From positions 1 through 5,549 of the forward strand of contig DASTPP010000128.1 of assembly GCA_035762175.1 (NCBI GenBank): 5,549 nucleotides of DNA. The letters run 5' to 3'. Source of the DNA: DASTPP01 sp035762175 (GTDB lineage Bacteria; Myxococcota_A; Polyangia; Polyangiales; Polyangiaceae). Shown piece by piece: positions 1 through 4,668 of the stretch. The notes below the pieces were generated by a model. That model saw only the letters and a program-made list of their open reading frames with translations, was not told the origin of the DNA and did no database searches. The position numbers were made by a program, and so were the translations under genes. Every line of letters starts with the position of its first letter. The stretch's first letter is position 1.

Positions 1-369
1 GGTGTCGATGGGCTCGGCGCACCAGCGCGCCAGCGCCGGCTCGAGCGCCAGCACGCAGAGCGTCGCCGGGCAGCGGTGCCGCGCCCGCAGCGCCGCCTGG
101 TAGAGCGGCCAGCTGAAGCGCTTGTCGCCGTCGTCCGAGAGTTGCACTTCGACCAACAGGGCGTGGCGCGCCTTGCCGCGCTCGGTCAGCAGCACGACGG
201 CGTCGGCACGGTAGCCAATCGGCACCAGCTCGGTCAGCTCGCCCGGGCGCAGGTGCACCTCGTCGTAGGCGGGCAGCGCGAGCCCGCCGGCCTCGGCCAC
301 GAGGGGCGCGAGGCGGGGGTTGCGCTGAAAGAGCTCGACGAGCGCCTCGTGCAAGAGCGACGCGGCCAT
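1..369 (-). CDS. PD-(D/E)XK-like hypothetical protein, C-terminus cut by window edge
   Basis: The reading frame opens at ATG 369-367 and is still open at base 1, giving 123 residues of a longer protein. It begins MAASLLHEALVELFQRNP. Two motifs suggest a PD-(D/E)XK-type nuclease fold: a strand with R-A-D56-A-V-V-L-L, then L-L-V-E74-V-Q76-L, which fits the D...E-x-(K/Q) core. A basic-aromatic stretch K83-R84-F-S-W87-P follows. Proteins with this N-terminus (LHEALIELF, RADxVVLL, VEVQL, KRFxWPxY) are abundant, uncharacterised families in myxobacteria and actinobacteria, related in layout to Rpn-like nucleases. Nuclease activity is inferred and not shown. The start is the only one available: the in-frame ATG at 411-409 is followed by a TAG at 402-400. 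The ribosome binding site is weak (a GGTGGG-like stretch). The 313-bp inverted-repeat element ends 69 bp upstream of this start. Confidence 0.72.
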   Translation of the reverse strand, partial: MAASLLHEALVELFQRNPRLAPLVAEAGGLALPAYDEVHLRPGELTELVPIGYRADAVVLLTERGKARHALLVEVQLSDDGDKRFSWPLYQAALRARHRCPATLCVLALEPALARWCAEPIDT

Positions 370-438
370 GGCACGCCCACCCGAGCATGCGAAGTCGCGC
401 TAGGCAAGCATACGGCCCCCGCTCTTGGGCCTCGGCGA

Positions 439-510
439 GCCCGCCCAGGCGAACGAGGGTAGGTCGGAGCGCGGTCGGCCTTCCGCCCCCGGCTGAAGCC
501 GGGGGCAGCG
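439..510 (+). repeat. Left arm of the 72-bp inverted repeat
   Basis: This is the perfect inverted partner of 680-751. It starts GCCCGCCCAGGCGAACGAGG and ends with the REP-like hairpin at 485-506 followed by AGCG. It lies upstream of the left-edge gene, so any promoter for that gene must sit in the 69 bp between 370 and 438, inside the element, or further upstream. I see no convincing -35/-10 pair in 370-438; a lone TATGCT lies at 407-412 on the minus strand. Confidence 0.85.
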
Positions 511-679
511 AACGCTCGCGGAAACGGCCTTTCAAGCCCTGCCGGAGGCAGGGCTCCCGCGCCGCGAGCCGCTTCGCTCGCTCGCCCGGAAGCCAACGCC
601 CGTGGGAGGCCGGCCCCCGGCGAGGGGGCGGGCTTTGCTCTCCGAATCAGCCCGAGGTCGCGCGGCACGACCGGGCGAA

Positions 680-751
680 CGCTGCCCCCGGCTTCAGCCG
701 GGGGCGGAAGGCCGACCGCGCTCCGACCTACCCTCGTTCGCCTGGGCGGGC
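680..751 (-). repeat. Right arm of the 72-bp inverted repeat; supplies a gene's stop codon
   Basis: This is the perfect inverted partner of 439-510. Read on the minus strand, its outermost 24 bases encode A-R-P-G-E-R-G and a TAG stop (730-728), in frame with the MNT-HEPN gene. Its hairpin at 705-684 begins 22 bases past that stop, with a 9-bp GC stem and a tetraloop. It could therefore act as a transcript 3' end or a stability structure, though no T-run follows. Confidence 0.85.
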
Positions 752-1837
752 GGGCTCGGGCCACCCCCGCGCCCGCTTGATCGCCGCCCGCAGCCCCTCG
801 AGCTCGTCGACCCCCATCGCCCCGAGCCGCGCCCGCTGCTCATCGGTCGGCTCGACGCCGAACGCCTCGCACAGGTCGAGCACCGCCGCCCGCAACCCCT
901 CGGCCTTGCCCTCGCGCAGGCCCTTCGCCTCGCCCTCGCGCAGGCCTTCGGCGCGGGCGAGGGCGGCGCCCGGGCGCGGCGGCTCGCGCACCGGGGTCGG
1001 GGGCAGGCCGAGCTTTTCTTTGCCGTAACGGTCGGCCCGCTCGCGCAGGTCGAGCACGCGCGTGCGCAACACGTCGAGCTCGTCGCGCGTGATGTGGTAG
1101 GTACGCGAGTACCGCGAATCGATGTACGCGTTTTTCAATTGTTTAAACAGCGCGTCGTCTTCAGGCGTATCACGGGGGAAGACGCCGGCGAAGCCCGAGT
1201 GCAGGTTCACCACCCGCCGGCCCAGCTCTTCGATGTTGTGCAGCTTCGGCTTGTAGGCCGTGAAACAGAGCTGCACCGTGTTGTAATAACGCTCGGTCGC
1301 CTGGTGCAACAGAAAGGCCGCCGCCTTCCAGGCGCCCTTGGCCATGGCGTCTTCGAACATGCCCAAGAACTCGTCGGCCGCCTCGGACCAGTCGCGAAAC
1401 CACCCCCGCGCCCGCTCGAGCCGCTCTTCGGGGGTGTGGTCTTTCTCGCTCGCGAGCACGAACCGCTGCGAGTCGTAGAGCACCACGCCCTCTTTCTTGA
1501 TGTCGGCGAAGAAGTACGACCCCTTCTCGAGCTGCTTGTTGACGTCTTTGATGTCGTGAATGATGAGGCCGAGGGCCGTGTTGCCGGTCTTCTCGCGGGC
1601 GAGGCGCTCGGCGGGGTGCCACAGGTCGTGCCGGTCGACGAGCGCGCGGTTCTTGACCACGGCGAGCAGGTCGAAGTCGCTGCGGTAGCCCGTCTGGTAG
1701 TCGTCGACCCAGTCGCCGCGGGCGTGGCTGCCGAACAAGATGAGCATCTCGAGCGGCACGTGCTCGCGCAGGGCGGCGACGACGTCGGCGAGCTGCGCGC
1801 GCTTGAACTCGGGCAAGTGGTCGAGCGATGTCTTCAC
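728..1837 (-). CDS. Nucleotidyltransferase-HEPN fusion protein with repeat-rich C-terminal tail
   Basis: This 369-residue protein has three parts. Residues 1-125 are an MNT-type nucleotidyltransferase: L-F-G36-S37-H-A-R-G-D, then S53-D54-F-D56-L, with D95 as the likely third acidic residue, and a conserved end G-S-Y-F-F-A-D-I...L-Y-D. Residues 134-270 fit a HEPN domain: A-A-A-F-L-L-H-Q-A-T-E-R-Y-Y, K-L-H200-N-I-E-E-L, then A-Y-I-D-S-R242-Y-S-R-T-Y-H248. R242-x5-H248 is a candidate for the HEPN RNase motif. Residues 290-360 form an unrelated tail: an 8-residue repeat (E-G-L-R-E-G-x-A, 24 bp in DNA), then a helical segment ending D-E-L-E-G-L-R-A-A-I. Such tails are usual on Rpn-like PD-(D/E)XK proteins. 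In type VII toxin-antitoxin pairs MntA modifies HepT; in single-chain fusions the role is less clear. The start is GTG, with GGGGG about 6 bases upstream. The last seven residues and the stop lie in the inverted-repeat arm. Confidence 0.85.
   Translation of the reverse strand: MKTSLDHLPEFKRAQLADVVAALREHVPLEMLILFGSHARGDWVDDYQTGYRSDFDLLAVVKNRALVDRHDLWHPAERLAREKTGNTALGLIIHDIKDVNKQLEKGSYFFADIKKEGVVLYDSQRFVLASEKDHTPEERLERARGWFRDWSEAADEFLGMFEDAMAKGAWKAAAFLLHQATERYYNTVQLCFTAYKPKLHNIEELGRRVVNLHSGFAGVFPRDTPEDDALFKQLKNAYIDSRYSRTYHITRDELDVLRTRVLDLRERADRYGKEKLGLPPTPVREPPRPGAALARAEGLREGEAKGLREGKAEGLRAAVLDLCEAFGVEPTDEQRARLGAMGVDELEGLRAAIKRARGWPEPARPGERG
898..950 (-). repeat. 24-bp tandem repeat encoding E-G-L-R-E-G-x-A
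   Basis: A 15-bp core (GCCCTCGCGCAGGCC on the plus strand) occurs at 908-922 and again at 932-946, with partial copies on both sides. The 24-bp period equals 8 codons and keeps the frame, giving the charged helical segment at about residues 296-316 of the MNT-HEPN protein. It probably forms an extended helix or linker. Confidence 0.7.
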
Positions 1838-1897
1838 GGCGGGCCCCCACGGCGTGAGCGGTCGAACGCGACGAATGAGCGGCGCGAACCACCCCCC

Positions 1898-1925
1898 ACT
1901 CTAGTCATCGCGCGCGCGTTGTCGA
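1898..1925 (-). promoter_or_regulatory. Candidate sigma-70-type promoter for the MNT-HEPN gene
   Basis: On the minus strand TCGACA (1925-1920, five of six matches to TTGACA) is followed after 16 bases by TAGAGT (1903-1898, four of six matches to TATAAT). The distance to the GTG start at 1837 allows a leader of roughly 50 bases. It lies between the gene and the repeat array. The match is moderate and the spacer is full of CG steps, so this is only a candidate. Confidence 0.3.
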
Positions 1926-2001
1926 TCGGGTTCGACGGCGAACATAGCGATCGCAGAGCCCGCCGACGAAGCGGCCGCATCGAGCGCCGCTCGCCGCCCT
2001 C

Positions 2002-2464
2002 GCTCCGGAAGCGACGACGGCAAGGGTCGACCCTTCGGCGCCTCGCTTCCGAAGCAACGCCGCGGGACATCGACCCCGCAGCGCCTTGCTTCGGAACCAA
2101 CGCGCCGAGGGGTCGACCCCTCTCGGTGTTGCTTCCGAACCGACGCCCGGGGGGGGCGACCCCTCCGTGTGGTGCTTCGGAACCAACACCCACCAGGGTC
2201 GACCCCTCCCTGTGTTGCTTCGGCACCAACGCGCCGAAGGGTTGACCCCTCCCTGCGTTGGTTCGGAAGCAACACCCACCAGGGTTGACCCCTCCCTGTC
2301 TTGGTTCGGAACCAACGCCCAGTAGGGTCGACCCCTGGCGCCTTGCTTCGGAACCAACGGGGGAGGGGTCGATAGTGCCCCCTCGCTTCGGAACCGACGG
2401 GGGAGGGGTCGATAGTGCCCCCTCGCTTCGGAACCAACGAGGGAGGGGTCGATCGTGCCTCCTC
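2002..2464. repeat. Eleven-unit array of alternating palindromes, period 43 bp then 40 bp
   Basis: Units begin at 2002, 2045, 2088, 2131, 2174, 2217, 2260, 2303, 2345, 2385 and 2425, so the spacing is seven times 43, then 42, 40 and 40. A decayed partial unit follows at about 2465. Each 43-bp unit has palindrome A (GSTTCSGAASC, with flanking GTTG/CAAC; a perfect 15-mer TTGGTTCGGAACCAA at 2301-2315) and palindrome B (GGGTCGACCC; a perfect 16-mer GAGGGGTCGACCCCTC at 2107-2122 and a perfect 14-mer at 2022-2035). Where both are intact, centres of A and B alternate at exactly 21.5 bp (2007, 2028.5; 2093, 2114.5, 2136; 2179, 2200.5, 2222, 2243.5), so a unit reads nearly the same on both strands. 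The last three units are close copies of each other, and B is degraded there to GGGGTCGATAGTGCCCC. There are no unique spacers, so it is not a CRISPR array. It fills the gap between the Uma2 stop and the MNT-HEPN promoter region. Function unknown. Confidence 0.9.
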
Positions 2465-2477
2465 CCCGCGAAAGCAG

Positions 2478-2528
2478 CGGGCGGCACCCGCCCGAGGGGC
2501 GCCCAGCCGGCGCTCGCCGCAGCGGCGA
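2478..2528 (-). terminator. Three consecutive hairpins just after the Uma2 stop, candidate terminator
   Basis: Reading down the minus strand from the stop at 2529, three small inverted repeats follow each other: 2528-2514 (TCGCCG/CGGCGA), 2513-2499 (GCGCC/GGCGC, 5-base loop) and 2494-2478 (CGGGCGG, loop of 3, CCGCCCG). The last is followed by CTGCTTTC, only a poor T-tract. They may end or stabilise the Uma2 transcript before the repeat array. In GC-rich DNA short hairpins are common, so this is a weak call. Confidence 0.35.
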
Positions 2529-3134
2529 TCAGCCGCCGCCCGCTACCTCGCCGCCGCCGGCCGCTGGCGCGAGCGGGTCTTCGTAGATGGCGTCGACCGA
2601 GAGCCGCACGCCGAGCGACGCGAGCTCGACGGTCTCGCCGGCGCCCGCTTCGTGCAGCTCCCACACGCCGCGTTCGCCACGGCGCATGACTTCGATGCGG
2701 GGCTCGCGCTGCGAGACGAGGACGTACTCGCGCAGCGACGTAAGCTTGCGGTAGTGCCCCGCCTTCGCGCCCCGCTCGGACGCCTCGCTCGAGTCGGAGA
2801 GCACCTCGACCAGCACGATCGGGTTGGTGACGGCGTTCGCGTCTTCGGGGTGCGTCTCGAGGCGGCCGCAGACCACGCTCAGGTCGGGGTAGGTGCCGAG
2901 GCCCGTCGCCGGGACAAATACGCGGAGGTCGGACGAGAAAACGCGGCAGGGCTTGCCCCGCAGCGCGACCCCTAGCTCTCGGGCGAGGGCCGCGGCAAGG
3001 GCGCTGTGCTCGGGCGTGCCGCCTGCCATGGCGTACACCTCGCCGCGGAGAAACTCGTGCTTGCCCTCGCTGCGCGCCTCGCGCTCGAGGTACTCGGCGT
3101 ACGACATTCTCAGGGCGGGCTGCGCGTTCGCCAT
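2529..3134 (-). CDS. Uma2-family (DUF820) PD-(D/E)XK protein
   Basis: This 201-residue protein is full length for the Uma2 family, whose members adopt the PD-(D/E)XK restriction-endonuclease fold; their cellular role is mostly unknown. Visible landmarks in order: M10-S-Y-A-E-Y-L-E; K25-H-E27-F-L-R-G-E-V-Y-A-M-A-G-G-T, the typical opening; S67-S-D-L-R-V-F-V; Y82-P-D84-L-S-V-V-C-G with the first acidic residue; V107-L-V-E110-V-L-S-D-S-S-E with the second; R121-G-x-K124-x3-Y128, a likely source of the lysine; and L-R-E-Y-V-L-V. The C-terminus ends in a glycine-rich tail. The ATG at 3134 is preceded by no clear Shine-Dalgarno sequence; M10 is an alternative start that matches many family members better. 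It stands alone, with the 60-bp repeats upstream and the 43-bp array downstream. Confidence 0.92.
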   Translation of the reverse strand: MANAQPALRMSYAEYLEREARSEGKHEFLRGEVYAMAGGTPEHSALAAALARELGVALRGKPCRVFSSDLRVFVPATGLGTYPDLSVVCGRLETHPEDANAVTNPIVLVEVLSDSSEASERGAKAGHYRKLTSLREYVLVSQREPRIEVMRRGERGVWELHEAGAGETVELASLGVRLSVDAIYEDPLAPAAGGGEVAGGG

Positions 3135-3154
3135 GAGATAAGCCTACCGCAGCC

Positions 3155-3298
3155 GGGCGCGCGGCGCGAGCGAGGGGTTCGCCGCGCGACGACGACGCCG
3201 GCGTGCGATAGAAGCGGGCGCGCGACGCGAGCGAGGGGTGGCCGCGCGACGGCGTCGCGGTCGGGCGTTGGCAACGGGCGCGCGACGCGAGCGAGGGG
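3155..3298. repeat. 60-61 bp direct repeat, about 2.4 copies
   Basis: A 23-bp core, GGGCGCGCGRCGCGAGCGAG followed by GGG, occurs at 3155-3177, 3216-3238 and 3276-3298; the last two are identical and the first differs by one base. The 37-38 bp between cores are also related, starting GCCGCGCGACG in both. The second interval holds a perfect 15-bp palindrome, CGCGACGGCGTCGCG, at 3245-3259. The block fills most of the gap between the thiolase and Uma2, directly upstream of the Uma2 start, so it could contain control sites or simply be expanded spacer. No protein can be supported here. Confidence 0.75.
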
Positions 3299-3377
3299 GC
3301 CCGCTACGTCAGCACTCGCAGGAGCCGGTCACCTCGTTCGAGCCGCACTCGTCGGGGCACGTGCGCTTGGGGTCGTC

Positions 3378-3406
3378 GGGGGCGGGCCTCGAGGCGCGCC
3401 GCCCCC
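3378..3406 (-). terminator. GC-rich hairpin after the thiolase gene, candidate terminator
   Basis: GGGGGCGG at 3378-3385 pairs with CCGCCCCC at 3399-3406. Inside lies a smaller palindrome, GCCTCGAGGC, at 3386-3395. The structure begins 18 bases past the thiolase stop. There is no T-run on the minus strand, so it is either a non-classical terminator or a transcript-stabilising hairpin. Confidence 0.35.
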
Positions 3407-3423
3407 GTTGGGGTCGGGGTGGC

Positions 3424-4605
3424 TCAGCCCTGCCGGTACATCGTGATGACGCAGGCGCCGCCGAGGCCCAGGTTGTGCTGCAGGGCGACCTTGGCGTCGG
3501 GCACCTGGCGCTTTTCGGCCTGGCCGCGCAGGTGCCAGACGAGCTCGGTGCACTGGGCGAGGCCGGTGGCGCCGAGGGGGTGGCCCTTCGAGAGCAGGCC
3601 GCCCGAGGGGTTGGTGACGAACTTGCCGCCGTAGGTGTTGTCGCCGTCCCAGATGAACTTCTCGGCCTCGCCCTCCTTGCAGAGGCCGAGCGCCTCGTAG
3701 GTCAGGAGCTCGTTGGCGGTGAAGCAGTCGTGCAGCTCGACGACGTCGACGTCTTCGGGGCCGAGGCCGGCCTGCTCGTAGACGCGCCGCGCGCCCTCTT
3801 TGGCCATGTCGTAGCCGACGGCCTTGATCATCGACTTCTCGCCGAAGGTCGACTCGAAGTCGGTCGTCATGGCCTGGCCGGCGATGTAGACCGGGCGGGC
3901 GATGCCCCGCTTCTTGGCAAACTCGTCGGAGCAGAGAATGGCGGCGGCGGCCCCGCAGGTGGGCGGGCAGCACTGATAGCGCGTCAGCGGGTCGAAGACC
4001 TCGGGCGAGGCGAGAATCTCTTCGACCGTGAGCAGCTCGCGGAAGAGCGCGTACGGGTTCTGCGAGGCGTGCTTTCTCGCCTTCTCTTGAATCTTGGCGA
4101 AGGTCTCGCGCTTGGTGCCGTGCTTCCAGCGGTACTCGCGGCCGGCGCCGCCGAAGAACTGGGCGGCGCCCGGGGCCTGGCCGAAGCCCTGCACGTCGTT
4201 CATGACGCCGACGTGCTGCTCGAGCGGGTCGGGCCGGTCGGTCCACTTCGACGAGAGGGCGCCCTTTTCCATCTGCTCGAAGCCGAGCGCCAGGACGCAC
4301 TCGGCCAAGCCCCCCTCGACCGCCTGGCGCGCGAGCATCAGCGCGGTCGAGCCGGTCGAGCAGTTGTTGTTCACGTTGAACACCGGGATGCCCGTCAGCC
4401 CCAGGCCGTACACCGCCCGCTGGCCGCAGGTGCTGTCGCCGTAGACGTAGCCGACGTACGCCTGCTCGACCTCTTTGTACTCGACGCCGGCGTCGGCGAG
4501 CGCCGCGCGGGCGGCGTTGCCCGCCATCACGTTGTAATCGTCGCTCGCGCCCGGCTTGGCGAACTTGACCATGCCGACCCCGATGACGTTGACCCTGCGA
4601 CCCAT
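3424..4605 (-). CDS. SCP-x-type thiolase (3-ketoacyl-CoA thiolase / lipid-transfer protein family)
   Basis: This complete 393-residue protein closely follows the thiolase half of animal sterol carrier protein X. Shared landmarks: V-I-G-V-G-M-V-K-F opening; V51-G-Y-V-Y-G-D-S-T-C-G-Q-R; N80-N-C82-S-T-G-S with the acyl-accepting cysteine; E102-C-V-L-A-L-G-F-E; Q211-C-C-P-P; E290-L-H292-D-C294-F-T-A-N-E-L-L-T-Y-E-A-L-G-L-C; G322-D-N-T-Y-G-G-K; G341-H342-P-L-G-A-T-G; and H377-N-L-G-L-G-G-A. C82, H292, C294 and H342 are the expected catalytic set, so it should be an active thiolase that splits 3-ketoacyl-CoA, in this subfamily often with branched or sterol-type side chains. The substrate here is unknown. 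Unlike animal SCPx the chain ends at the thiolase boundary, with no SCP2 domain; SCP2 domains are encoded just upstream. Start ATG 4605 has a good ribosome binding site. It is probably co-transcribed with the SCP2 gene. Confidence 0.95.
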   Translation of the reverse strand: MGRRVNVIGVGMVKFAKPGASDDYNVMAGNAARAALADAGVEYKEVEQAYVGYVYGDSTCGQRAVYGLGLTGIPVFNVNNNCSTGSTALMLARQAVEGGLAECVLALGFEQMEKGALSSKWTDRPDPLEQHVGVMNDVQGFGQAPGAAQFFGGAGREYRWKHGTKRETFAKIQEKARKHASQNPYALFRELLTVEEILASPEVFDPLTRYQCCPPTCGAAAAILCSDEFAKKRGIARPVYIAGQAMTTDFESTFGEKSMIKAVGYDMAKEGARRVYEQAGLGPEDVDVVELHDCFTANELLTYEALGLCKEGEAEKFIWDGDNTYGGKFVTNPSGGLLSKGHPLGATGLAQCTELVWHLRGQAEKRQVPDAKVALQHNLGLGGACVITMYRQG

Positions 4606-4611
4606 GAGATA

Positions 4612-4616
4612 CCTCC
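4612..4616 (-). promoter_or_regulatory. Ribosome binding site of the thiolase gene
   Basis: On the minus strand GGAGG precedes the ATG at 4605 by six bases (GGAGGTATCTCATG). It is the clearest Shine-Dalgarno sequence in the window and fixes the thiolase start. Confidence 0.8.
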
Positions 4617-4653
4617 GAAGTGTGCGAACTTGCCGATGAAACGTTCGAGCCGC

Positions 4654-4668
4654 GCGCGGGGCCCGCGC
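4654..4668. repeat. 15-bp palindrome between the SCP2 and thiolase genes
   Basis: GCGCGGGGCCCGCGC is a perfect 7+1+7 palindrome touching the stop codon of the SCP2 gene. As RNA it would give a short GC hairpin in the 63-bp gap before the thiolase. It could set relative expression of the two genes, but nothing beyond its position supports that. Confidence 0.35.

Larger units (their letters stand above)
439..751. mobile_element. 313-bp palindromic element with perfect 72-bp inverted arms (MITE/REPIN-like)
   Basis: Bases 439-510 are the exact reverse complement of 680-751: 72 of 72 positions, with no gaps. An imperfect extension lies outside (CGAGCCC on both flanks, offset by 4 bp). Each arm carries a strong internal hairpin (485-506 and 684-705): a GC-rich stem reading GCCCCCGGC, loop TGAA or TTCA, then the complementary arm. 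The 169-bp centre holds three further hairpins: 535-555 (9-bp stem, loop GGA), 564-581 (GCGAGC/GCTCGC) and 613-629 (GCCCCC/GGGGGC). It encodes no protein and shows no convincing target-site duplication. A structure of small GC hairpins between inverted arms is known from REP/REPIN sequences and from MITEs. Which of these it is cannot be decided from one copy. It fills the gap between the MNT-HEPN gene and the left-edge gene, and its right arm overlaps the end of the MNT-HEPN frame. Confidence 0.7.

Noticed and set aside
431..759. Target-site duplication around the 313-bp element
   Set aside because: CTCGG occurs on both outer sides (431-435 and 755-759), but at unequal distances from the arm ends and next to an imperfect continuation of the inverted repeat, so it cannot be told from the repeat itself.
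1947..1954. GCGATCGC octamer
   Set aside because: A single copy of a GC-rich palindrome known as a repeated octamer in cyanobacteria; one occurrence in GC-rich DNA means nothing.
602..2245. 547-residue plus-strand open frame
   Set aside because: It lies antisense to the well-supported MNT-HEPN gene and continues into the repeat array. It is a GC-rich shadow with no recognisable domain.
2002..2464. Possible CRISPR array
   Set aside because: Units are 40-43 bp with only short variable stretches inside, there are no unique spacers of 30 bp or so, the whole unit is related from copy to copy, and no cas gene is present.
1834..2664. Long open frames across the repeat array in several frames on both strands (for example 276 residues on the minus strand)
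   Set aside because: The 43-bp period is not a multiple of three, so the frame cycles through all readings of the same unit. The frames overlap one another and run into the Uma2 gene, and the amino-acid content (Arg, Gly, Pro) is that of GC-rich non-coding DNA.
3309..3386. Cysteine-rich peptide ending T-C-P-D-E-C-G-S-N-E-V-T-G-S-C-E-C on the minus strand
   Set aside because: The frame is closed upstream at 3704-3702, and between there and the stop at 3311-3309 the only possible start is a GTG at 3332 that would give seven residues. The remainder lies inside the thiolase gene in another frame.
3132..4612. The same TATCTCATGG at the starts of the Uma2 and thiolase genes
   Set aside because: A ten-base match at two starts is too little to call a shared control site. 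The useful signal at the thiolase is the GGAGG further upstream, which Uma2 lacks.
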